Shown here piece after piece: positions 54,927 to 61,688 of a stretch of 64,000 nt of DNA. The position numbers and the translations under genes were made by a program. This stretch comes from Mycolicibacterium arenosum (GTDB taxonomy: Bacteria; Actinomycetota; Actinomycetes; Mycobacteriales; Mycobacteriaceae), in contig NZ_JANDBD010000003.1 in the NCBI RefSeq assembly GCF_024320865.1, forward strand, positions 372,001 through 436,000, in the 5' to 3' direction. Numbering within the stretch: position 1 is the first letter of the stretch; every line of letters begins with the position of its first letter. A model generated the notes under the pieces. The model was given only the letters and a program-made list of their open reading frames with translations, did no database searches and had not been told where the DNA came from.

Positions 54927-55447
54927 GCGGCTCTGGCCCACCGCGCACAGACGAAGTCGGCGTTGCGCGCGACCTCGTGCAGCGCCCATTCGGATCGGAC
55001 CGGCAGCACCGGTGCGCCTCTGCCGAGCGTGCACGGCGCGTACGTCACCACCATCTCGTCGATCAGGCCGGCCGCCGCGAACTGCGCCGCGACGACGCCC
55101 CCGCCGACCAGCCACACGTCCCTGTCACCGGCGGACTCGACCACCGAGGGGTAGATCTCGGCGACGTCACCGGAGACGGTCCGCACCGGGTGACCGTCGA
55201 CGACGATGCCCGGACGCGACGTCAGCACCCAACTCGGCTGCTCGTACATCCAGTCACCCGGTTCGTTCTTGACGATCCACTCGTAGGTCGCCGAGCCCAT
55301 GACAAGCGCCCCAACGGATTTCGCGAACGCCTCGTATCCGAACGCACCGTCGGCGTCGACGTCGCGCGACATCAGCCAGTCCAGGCTGTCGGCTTCGTCG
55401 ACCACGTATCCGTCCAGGCTCGACGCGGTGTAGTAGATGCAGCTCAC
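54923..55447 (-). CDS. Dihydrofolate-reductase-fold protein (RibD C-terminal domain family)
   Basis: 174 aa. Starts IYYTASSLDGYVVDEADSLDW as in stand-alone RibD-C/YyaP-type reductases, with LVMGSATYEW, VLTSRP and DVWLVGGGVVAAQFAAAGLID (glycine-rich NADPH loop) in the expected order. These enzymes are small NADPH reductases; some mycobacterial members substitute for dihydrofolate reductase, but the role here is unknown. Its ATG overlaps by 4 bp the stop of the AraC-DinB gene, so the two are co-expressed. Confidence 0.85.
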   Translation of the reverse strand: MSCIYYTASSLDGYVVDEADSLDWLMSRDVDADGAFGYEAFAKSVGALVMGSATYEWIVKNEPGDWMYEQPSWVLTSRPGIVVDGHPVRTVSGDVAEIYPSVVESAGDRDVWLVGGGVVAAQFAAAGLIDEMVVTYAPCTLGRGAPVLPVRSEWALHEVARNADFVCARWARAA

Positions 55448-56397
55448 GAGCTATCGCCTCTCATCCATTCCAGTGGGTCGCCACGGCCGACGACGAGGCC
55501 GTGGCGGGTGAACATCGCGCGCGCCAGACCCCTGCGGTGCGCCGAGTAGGTGAGAACGTGGGCGATGATGCCGTACAGCTGGAACGACTCGGGCGGATCG
55601 CACAGCGCGTCGATGACGGTGTCGCCCAGCCGGCCCTGCGCCGCGCAGTCGGCGATCATCGTCGTCCATCGAGCGGACACCGCACGGTGCTCCTCGGCCA
55701 GCTCCGCCGCCGTGCCCACCGACCCGCGCTCCGGCTGGTCGGCACCGACGATGCTGGCCAGCCACACCCGTTTCGTCCAGACGATCGCGCCGAGCACCGC
55801 CGCGATGCTGGGCTCCTCGCCGTCCCAGTCGAGGACGACCTGGCCGGGCGAAAGCGGTTCGGCCCACTGCTCTTCGGTGAGCTCCGCCGCCCGGCCGATC
55901 AGGTACTCGGTGTCGGCGACGTCGTGCGCCACCATGAGCTGCGAGACGTCGGGCGGCTCAGCGCCCCCGGTGTCCTGCAGCCACAGGGACTCGGGCGGAT
56001 GAAAGTGCAACCCGTTGGGGGCGGCCAGCCAGAAGTCGACGTCGGCGGCCTGCGACGGGGGCACCCCGTACGACCGCCGGAACGCACGCGAGAACACCTC
56101 CGGCGACGACCAGCCCTCGTCAGCCGCGACCGTCGCGACCCCCTCGCCGCGCTGCAGCCGCCACGCGGCCCGTTCGAGCATCACCCGCCTGCGCAGTGCG
56201 GCGGGCGGCTCGCCGGTGAGCCTGCTGACCTGTCGGGAGAAGTGGAACTCCGAGGCGAAGCTGCTGCGCGCCATGTCCGCGACGTCGGCGTTACCGGAGT
56301 CGACCACTGCATCGAGCAGTTCCCTCAGGCGGTCGCGCCTCGCCGGTCCATCGCTCACAGTCACCGAGTATCGCAACGGTGAGCTCAGCGCGGACAT
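55444..56397 (-). CDS. AraC-type DNA-binding domain fused to a DinB-like domain
   Basis: 317 aa. Residues about 20-115 form an AraC double helix-turn-helix (ARSSFASEFHFSRQVSRLTG and WSSPEVFSRAFRRSYGVPPS). Residues about 160-310 resemble a DinB four-helix bundle with the late HVLTYSAHRRGLA motif. The first metal-ligand His of DinB seems replaced (AAVLGAIVWTKRVW). Start: ATG at 56397 with AGGAAAA upstream; the frame stays open further upstream but lies antisense to the next gene. Fusions like this may sense a small thiol or damage product and control the linked RibD-like gene; this is inference. Confidence 0.78.
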   Translation of the reverse strand: MSALSSPLRYSVTVSDGPARRDRLRELLDAVVDSGNADVADMARSSFASEFHFSRQVSRLTGEPPAALRRRVMLERAAWRLQRGEGVATVAADEGWSSPEVFSRAFRRSYGVPPSQAADVDFWLAAPNGLHFHPPESLWLQDTGGAEPPDVSQLMVAHDVADTEYLIGRAAELTEEQWAEPLSPGQVVLDWDGEEPSIAAVLGAIVWTKRVWLASIVGADQPERGSVGTAAELAEEHRAVSARWTTMIADCAAQGRLGDTVIDALCDPPESFQLYGIIAHVLTYSAHRRGLARAMFTRHGLVVGRGDPLEWMRGDSS

Positions 56398-56442
56398 GAC
56401 TTTTCCTGCTCTCCAGCGCGCCGCACTAGACTCGACTTTCCA

Positions 56443-58566
56443 GTGACCGAATACGACTCCCTCCGCGCCGACGACGCCGATCTGGCCGAACTGCGTTCGG
56501 CGGTGCGGCGCTTCCTCGCCGACGACCGCGAACGCCACGGCTGGCAGCCCGCCGTCGACTGCTGGCTCTCCCGATGGGACACCGAGTTCAGCACCCGGCT
56601 GGCCGACGCCGGCTACGTGGGGCTGACCATCCCCGCCGAGTACGGCGGGCGGGGACTGGGCTACCTGCACCGCTACGTCGTCACCGAGGAACTGCTGGCG
56701 CACGGCGCACCGGTCGGCGCGCACTGGATCGCCGACCGGCAGGTGGCACCGGCGCTGCTCGCCTACGGCACCGAGGAACAGCGCAGCCGACTGCTCCCCC
56801 TCATCGCGCAGGGCAGGCTGTACTCCGCGATCGGGATGAGCGAGCACGGCGCGGGCTCCGACCTCGCCGCCGTGCAGACCCGCGCCACGCGAACCGACTC
56901 CGGCTGGCTGCTCAACGGCACCAAGGTGTGGACCAGCGGGGCCCACCTCGCACACCAGGTCGTCGTCCTCGCGCGCACCAGCCCGCTCGACCCCCAGCAC
57001 CGGCACGCGGGGTTCAGCCAGTTCATCGTCCCGACCGACCGCGCGGGCGTGACCATCAGCCCGATCGTGCTGATGAACGGCGAGCACCACTTCAACGAGG
57101 TGCAGTTCGACGACGTCGTGCTCACCGAGGCCGACGAGCTCGGCGAGATCGGCGACGGGTGGCATCAGGTGACCGCCGAGCTCGGTTTCGAGCGCAGCGG
57201 CCCGGAACGCATCCTGTCCACCGCCACACTGCTTTTCGCGATCATCGACGCACTCGACCCGGATGCCGACCCCACCGCCGTCGGCGACCTGATCGCACGG
57301 ATGGCGTCGCTGCGACAGCTGTCGATCTCAGTGGCCCGCGCGCTCACCGCCGGGCACGACGCCGCGTCACGGGCGGCTCTGGTCAAGGATCTCGGCACCC
57401 GGTTCGAACAGGACTCGGTCGAGATCGCCGCCGAGCTGCTCGAGTACGCGAAGGACGACGGCCACCTGCGGGCGATGCTCACCGCCGCGAGGGTGCACTC
57501 GCCGCTGTTCACCCTCCGCGGCGGAACCAACGAGGTGCTGCGCGGTGTCGTCGCGAAGGACCTGGCGCGTGGTGGAACCGAGACTCCCGATGACGAACTG
57601 CGCCTCCTCGTCGACGACATCGGCAGGCGCGCAGCGGAAACCGGCCCGCGCACCCTGCCCAACGCCTTCGACGACGTGCTGTGGCGCGCGCTGGAGGACA
57701 CCGGGTTGAGTCGCCTCACCTCGGCGCAGGACGCCGGACTCGCTGAGGCGGCCGTCGTGCTGGGTGGGCTGGCGCGCTGGAGTGCCGCGGTGCCCGCAGC
57801 CGAAACCGACGTGCTGGCAGCGTGGTTGGCGGCGAAGGCCGGTCTCGAGGTGCCGGCGGCCGGACCGCTCACGATCGCGATCGCCGACGACGGAGCGACG
57901 GCGTACGACGTGCCGTGGCCGCACGACGGCCGGGTTCTCCTCGCCGCCCGAACCGCGGATGCGCTGCGCGTCGGCTGGCTCGACCGCCCCGACGTCGTCG
58001 ACGGACACAACCTGGCGGGAGAGCCGCGCGGGACGATCGTCGTCGACCTGTCGGACACCGTGGAACTCCCCCTCGACGTGTTCCGCGAACTGACTCTCCG
58101 CGGGGCCTGGGCACGCTGCGTGCAGATCGTCGGCGCTCTCGAGAAGGCCACGGATCTCACCGTCGCGCACACCCGCGACCGGGTCCAGTTCGGTAAGCCG
58201 CTCAACGCTTTTCAGGCAGTGGCTCACTCGCTGGCGACGATGGCGGGTGAGCTCGAGCGGGCGCGGGCCGCCGCGGCGCTGGCGACGGCCGCGGTGTGCG
58301 ACTACGGCTTCGACAGCCCGCAAGCCGAGTACGCGGTGACGCTCGCGAAGGTGGCCGTCGGCCGTGCCGTCGACCCCGTCAGCACCATCGCCCATCAGCT
58401 GCACGGCGCCATCGGCGTGACGATCGAGCACGACCTGTGGTGGGCGACCATGCGAGCGCGCAGCTGGGCCGACGAGTTCGGCACGCCCGGTCAGCACGCC
58501 AGGGCGCTCGGGCGTGCGGCGCTCACCTCCGACGATCCGTGGGAGCTGGTCGTCGGCCGGGTCTAG
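56443..58566 (+). CDS. Fused two-domain acyl-CoA dehydrogenase (FadE34-like architecture)
   Basis: 707 aa made of two acyl-CoA dehydrogenase units in one chain. The first (about 1-380) has the full N-terminal fold with MSEHGAGSDLAAVQT and the C-terminal TLRGGTNEVLRG, where the usual catalytic YEGT is RGGT, so that Glu is missing. The second (about 390-707) keeps mainly the helical part, with RVQFGKPLNAFQAVAH and LHGAIGVTIEHDLWW. Length and layout match FadE34 (711 aa), a fused enzyme for cholesterol side-chain CoA esters; other steroid ACADs are two-subunit complexes. GTG start, with TAGACT 10 nt upstream. Convergent with nat (4-bp stop overlap). Confidence 0.85.
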   Translation: MTEYDSLRADDADLAELRSAVRRFLADDRERHGWQPAVDCWLSRWDTEFSTRLADAGYVGLTIPAEYGGRGLGYLHRYVVTEELLAHGAPVGAHWIADRQVAPALLAYGTEEQRSRLLPLIAQGRLYSAIGMSEHGAGSDLAAVQTRATRTDSGWLLNGTKVWTSGAHLAHQVVVLARTSPLDPQHRHAGFSQFIVPTDRAGVTISPIVLMNGEHHFNEVQFDDVVLTEADELGEIGDGWHQVTAELGFERSGPERILSTATLLFAIIDALDPDADPTAVGDLIARMASLRQLSISVARALTAGHDAASRAALVKDLGTRFEQDSVEIAAELLEYAKDDGHLRAMLTAARVHSPLFTLRGGTNEVLRGVVAKDLARGGTETPDDELRLLVDDIGRRAAETGPRTLPNAFDDVLWRALEDTGLSRLTSAQDAGLAEAAVVLGGLARWSAAVPAAETDVLAAWLAAKAGLEVPAAGPLTIAIADDGATAYDVPWPHDGRVLLAARTADALRVGWLDRPDVVDGHNLAGEPRGTIVVDLSDTVELPLDVFRELTLRGAWARCVQIVGALEKATDLTVAHTRDRVQFGKPLNAFQAVAHSLATMAGELERARAAAALATAAVCDYGFDSPQAEYAVTLAKVAVGRAVDPVSTIAHQLHGAIGVTIEHDLWWATMRARSWADEFGTPGQHARALGRAALTSDDPWELVVGRV

Positions 58567-59417
58567 TTGTCGAGCACCTGCGTCACCCTGGCTTCCACGA
58601 CAGCGCGCTCACCGAGGTCGTCGACGTCGATGTTGAAGCGCTCCCCGAGAGCGTCGAGCACCTCGCCCGCCGTGTCGAACCGAATCCGCTCGCTGCCGTC
58701 GGGGTGGTGGATCGCCAGATTGCGGCCACGCAGGTTGTACCGCGCCTCGTCGGTGACCAGGGCCGCGCTGAGACCGACGACGAACGTCGACGCCGGGTGC
58801 GTCGACACGTACCAGCTGCCGACCTCCAGGTCGATGCGCGGACGCGGGTCGGTGGTGAACAGGTACAGCGGGAGCCACGTGTCGCGCACCAGCGCCTCCA
58901 GCACGAGGTGCGCGCCGGCGTCGACGATCCGGTAGGGCTCGTGGCGGGTCCGCTGCACGCGACCGGACACCAGTCGGATCGGCGACGACAGCGTCTGGCC
59001 GCCGAACCCCACGTCGACCAGGAAGCGCTCGGCCTCGCCGGGCACTGTCACGGCGAGCACGTTGTGGGTCATCGCGGGCAACGCGGCGTCCTCGTCGCGC
59101 ATCCACACCACCCGGCCGGCGAGACGCTCGACGCCGTAACCCAGCGCTTCGAGCACGAACCCGACGAGTCCGTTGTGTTCGTAGCAGTACCCCCCGCGCC
59201 GCCGTTCGATGAGCTTCTCGGCGAGGACAGTAGGGCCCAGCAAATCCACCGGAACACCCATTAGTGGATCTAGGTTCTCGAACGGGATGGTGCGGCCGTG
59301 CGCGGCAACCAGGTCGCGCAGAACGGTTTCCGTCGCATCGGTCGGGCCGCTGTAGCCGATGCGGGCGAAGTAGGCGGCCGGGTCAACGGATTCGGCAACG
59401 TCGCTCATGAACCCCAT
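58563..59417 (-). CDS. nat: Arylamine N-acetyltransferase
   Basis: 284 aa. Catalytic triad visible: Cys78 in RRGGYCYEHNGL, His118 in MTHNVL and Asp135 in VDVGFGG. It transfers acetyl or propionyl from CoA to arylamines and hydrazines including isoniazid; in M. tuberculosis nat lies in the cholesterol-degradation region. The alternative start at the second Met (59408) would give 281 aa, closer to the family; the ribosome site does not decide. Adjacent to a FadE34-like gene, which supports a link to steroid or propionyl-CoA metabolism, but by convergent genes only. Confidence 0.93.
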   Translation of the reverse strand: MGFMSDVAESVDPAAYFARIGYSGPTDATETVLRDLVAAHGRTIPFENLDPLMGVPVDLLGPTVLAEKLIERRRGGYCYEHNGLVGFVLEALGYGVERLAGRVVWMRDEDAALPAMTHNVLAVTVPGEAERFLVDVGFGGQTLSSPIRLVSGRVQRTRHEPYRIVDAGAHLVLEALVRDTWLPLYLFTTDPRPRIDLEVGSWYVSTHPASTFVVGLSAALVTDEARYNLRGRNLAIHHPDGSERIRFDTAGEVLDALGERFNIDVDDLGERAVVEARVTQVLDN

Positions 59418-59448
59418 CCTGCGGCGTCAGGCGGGATCGGGGCCGAAA

Positions 59449-59467
59449 GTCACAACGAATTTGTGAC
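59449..59467. promoter_or_regulatory. Inverted repeat upstream of a secreted-protein gene
   Basis: GTCACAA - CGAAT - TTGTGAC, perfect 7-bp arms, 36 bp before the ATG at 59503. The GTCACA half resembles motifs reported for the MtrA response regulator; the regulator is otherwise unknown. Confidence 0.45.
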
Positions 59468-59502
59468 CCCCGCTACTGCACAGGTGTTCAAGAAAGAGCA
59501 CT

Positions 59503-59997
59503 ATGGGACTCATGCCCAAATTGACGTTCTCGAAAGTTGCCGCCGTCGCGGCGGCGTTGACGGTTGCCGGCACAGCGTTCGGAACGGCGACCGCCTCCGC
59601 CGCCTCGCCGATGCCCATGTCCAGCAAGTGGCGCGCCTGCGACTTCTCGCAGCTGAAGTGGGTCGACGCCGTCGGCGACGCCCGCCCCATCGCCTACGTG
59701 GGTCCGGCGGGCGACGGTTCGATGGTCGCGAAGGTCGACATCGCGACCGCCGTGCCCAACACCCGCTACGACGTCCGCGTCATCCAGGCCCCGCGGCCGT
59801 CGCTGGGCTGCGCCCCCGGCCAGGCCGGCGTCCTCACCGGCAGCATCCAGACCGACGGCGTCGGGGCCGGTTCGGTGACGCTGCAGGGACCCGTCGAATC
59901 GGGCAAGACCGGCGCCTGGGTGATCGTCGAACGGCCCTCCGCGTACTCACAGACTCCCGAGGAGTTCTACACCACGGAGTTCATCGCCTCCCTCTGA
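59503..59997 (+). CDS. Secreted protein of unknown function
   Basis: 164 aa, signal peptide (basic start MPKLTFSK, hydrophobic to about residue 30, cleavage after ASAA), mature part of about 130 residues with two Cys (WRACDF, LGCAPG) that probably pair. Alternative ATG at 59512 would shorten the signal by three residues; AAGAAAGAG lies upstream of the first. Sequence such as VVQAP/IQAPRPSLGC and GAWVIVERPSAYSQTPEEFY suggests a small beta-sandwich. No family recognised. The inverted repeat in its promoter is the only regulatory clue. Confidence 0.78.
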   Translation: MGLMPKLTFSKVAAVAAALTVAGTAFGTATASAASPMPMSSKWRACDFSQLKWVDAVGDARPIAYVGPAGDGSMVAKVDIATAVPNTRYDVRVIQAPRPSLGCAPGQAGVLTGSIQTDGVGAGSVTLQGPVESGKTGAWVIVERPSAYSQTPEEFYTTEFIASL

Positions 59998-60072
59998 ATT
60001 GGGAGCGCGGGGGTGCGCCCTGCTACGTTTCGGCGGCACTGAGGCGTCGTCGAATAGGGAGAACAGCGGAAC

Positions 60073-60420
60073 ATCTCGTACGGCCGGATCGTCACACTCG
60101 CCGCGGCACTCGCGCTGGTGCTCACAGCTTGCGGTAGCGATGCCGATGCGCCGACGTCCACCGAGGCTGCGGGTGCCGCCACGCTGGATTCCGCCGCGTG
60201 CGCCAACCTGACCGACGCGAACCTCGACCTCGCCACGGCGACGAGCGGAGAGCAGGCCCGAGCGGCCGCGGGCGTGTTCGGTGAGTACAGCCCGCCTGCG
60301 GACGTCCAGGACGCGGTCGACCACATCGTCGAGGCCGGCGGCGTGAAGTTCGACGGCCCCGACTTCGACCTGGTCACCGACCACATCGATCCGTGGGTGC
60401 GCGAGGTCTGCCCGGAGTAG
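60073..60420 (+). CDS. Putative lipoprotein of 115 aa with a non-standard start codon
   Basis: The frame reads ISYGRIVTLAAALALVLTAC: a perfect lipoprotein signal with lipobox LTAC, then about 95 polar residues with two further Cys (AACANL, EVCPE). No ATG, GTG or TTG lies between the in-frame stop at 60055 and the signal; the GTG at 60118 falls just before the lipobox and would destroy it. AGGGAGA (60056-60062) stands 10 nt before an ATC at 60073, which I take as the start. A sequencing error or one-base change from ATG is the alternative. Function unknown; the next gene begins 2 bp after the stop. Confidence 0.65.
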   Translation: MSYGRIVTLAAALALVLTACGSDADAPTSTEAAGAATLDSAACANLTDANLDLATATSGEQARAAAGVFGEYSPPADVQDAVDHIVEAGGVKFDGPDFDLVTDHIDPWVREVCPE

Positions 60421-60422
60421 CC

Positions 60423-60683
60423 GTGACGCTGTCCGACGAACTGCGGACCGAGCTGCTGACGCGCTGGTCCGAACCCCACCGCAGGCACCACAACGTCGCG
60501 CACCTGTACGACGTGCTCGCCGCTGCGGCCACCCTCGCCGACGACGGCCCGGCGTTCGACCGCGCGCGGTTGCTCACGGCGCTGTCGGACGGGGCGATGT
60601 TCCACACCGCGCGCGGCCGCGAGCTGTGGAAGGACCGCGCCCGTGCCAACGTCACCGCCGAAATACAGTCGCTGACCGGCTAG
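60423..60683 (+). CDS. Short protein resembling the N-terminus of HD-superfamily phosphohydrolases
   Basis: 86 aa. LLTRWSEPHRRHHNVAHLYDVL matches the start of the predicted metal-dependent HD hydrolases (EPHR-x-YH-x-x-x-HL), which usually have about 200 residues. Here the metal-binding HD part that should follow is absent and the chain ends after RANVTAEIQSLTG. So it is either a decayed remnant that still reads through or a small protein with a changed role. GTG start 2 bp after the lipoprotein stop. Confidence 0.55.
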   Translation: MTLSDELRTELLTRWSEPHRRHHNVAHLYDVLAAAATLADDGPAFDRARLLTALSDGAMFHTARGRELWKDRARANVTAEIQSLTG

Positions 60684-60708
60684 ATTTCCCAGACGGCGGA
60701 CCTGGCGG

Positions 60709-60733
60709 TACCCTCAAACTAGAACACGTTCCA
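60709..60733. promoter_or_regulatory. Promoter with KstR-type operator before the acyltransferase-fadD operon
   Basis: -10 candidate TACCCT (60709-60714); start expected near 60721. TAGAACACGTTCCA (60720-60733) matches the KstR consensus TNNAACNNGTTNNA at all 14 positions and covers the predicted start, a good place for repression. Confidence 0.72.
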
Positions 60734-60751
60734 ATTTCACCGAGGGGTCCC

Positions 60752-61558
60752 GTGAGCGCGAACGACATCACCACGTCCGAGATCACCAAGTGGGATCCGG
60801 CCCTGACCGAGAAGGTGATGGGCCTGCTGCGCCCGATCATCAAGGGTTATCACCGCGCCGAGGTGCGCGGTCTCGACGGCTTCCCGGCCGGCGGGGCGCT
60901 CGTCGTGGGCAACCACTCCGGCGGCCTCTTCGCGATGGACGTGCCGGTGTTCGCGACGGGCTTCTACGAGAAGTTCGGCTACGGCAGGCCGGTCTACACG
61001 CTGTCGCACGACATCATCTTCACCGGACCCACCGGCGACTTCTTCCGGAAGACGGGCTTCATCGGCGCCAACCACGAGAACGCCGACGAGGCGCTGCGCT
61101 CGGGTGGCGTCGTCGTCGTGTTCCCCGGCGGTGACTACGACGTGTACCGACCGACGCTGTCGCAGAACACGATCGACTTCGGAGGACGCACCGGGTACGT
61201 GCGCGCCGCGCTCAACGCGGGCGTGCCCATCGTGCCGTCGGTGTCGATCGGCGGCCAGGAATCGCAGTTCTACCTGAGCCGAGGCACCGAGGTCGCCAAG
61301 CTCCTGCGCCTCGACAAGCTGCTGCGGGCCAAGATCCTGCCGATCTCGTTCGGGTTCCCGTTCGGCCTGTCCGCGGTGCTGCCCGTCAACGTGCCGCTGC
61401 CGACGAAGATCGTCACCAGGGTGCTCGAGCCCATCGACATCGTCGCGGAGTTCGGCGAGGACCCCGATGTCGACGAGGTCGACGCGCACGTCCGGCACGT
61501 CATGCAGGTCGCGCTCGATGAGCTGGCGAAGGAACGCAAGCTGCCGGTGATCGGCTGA
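60752..61558 (+). CDS. Lysophospholipid/glycerol acyltransferase (PlsC-like)
   Basis: 268 aa. Acyltransferase motifs: VVGNHSGGLFAMD (His and Asp are 9 apart rather than the usual HX4D, a form I know from mycobacterial members), GFIGANHENADEALRSGG, the glycine motif VVVFPGGDYDVYRP and GVPIVPSVSIGG. It should acylate a lysolipid or glycolipid acceptor. GTG start with GAGGGG 7 nt upstream. First gene of the operon under a KstR-type box; its TGA overlaps the ATG of the first mini-ORF of the tandem repeat, linking it to fadD. Confidence 0.87.
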   Translation: MSANDITTSEITKWDPALTEKVMGLLRPIIKGYHRAEVRGLDGFPAGGALVVGNHSGGLFAMDVPVFATGFYEKFGYGRPVYTLSHDIIFTGPTGDFFRKTGFIGANHENADEALRSGGVVVVFPGGDYDVYRPTLSQNTIDFGGRTGYVRAALNAGVPIVPSVSIGGQESQFYLSRGTEVAKLLRLDKLLRAKILPISFGFPFGLSAVLPVNVPLPTKIVTRVLEPIDIVAEFGEDPDVDEVDAHVRHVMQVALDELAKERKLPVIG

Positions 61559-61686
61559 TGAGCGCTTGCGCGAAGAAGAGACAGCACTGATGAGCGCTTG
61601 CGCGAAGAAGAGACAGCACTGATGAGCGCTTGCGCGAAGAAGAGACAGCGCTGATGAGCGCTTGCGCGAAGAAGAGACAGCGCTGA
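61558..61686 (+). repeat. Four 32-bp tandem repeats, each a complete mini-ORF joined by TGATG (MIRU-like)
   Basis: Copies start at 61558, 61590, 61622 and 61654. Each reads ATG AGC GCT TGC GCG AAG AAG, then AGA CAG and CAC or CGC, then TGA (MSACAKKRQH or MSACAKKRQR). The ORF is 33 nt, the period is 32, so every stop overlaps the next ATG by one base, beginning with the acyltransferase stop and ending 2 nt before the fadD GTG. Copies 1-2 and 3-4 differ at one base. Short coding tandem units whose ends overlap the flanking genes are the hallmark of mycobacterial interspersed repetitive units. Confidence 0.85.
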
Positions 61687-61688
61687 TC

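Noticed and set aside
56398..57165. N-terminal extension of the AraC-DinB protein
   Set aside because: The extension is antisense to the fused dehydrogenase gene, and a good ribosome site precedes the ATG at 56397.
60118..60420. GTG at 60118 as start of the lipoprotein gene
   Set aside because: It would begin three residues before the lipobox Cys and remove the signal peptide that the upstream codons clearly encode.
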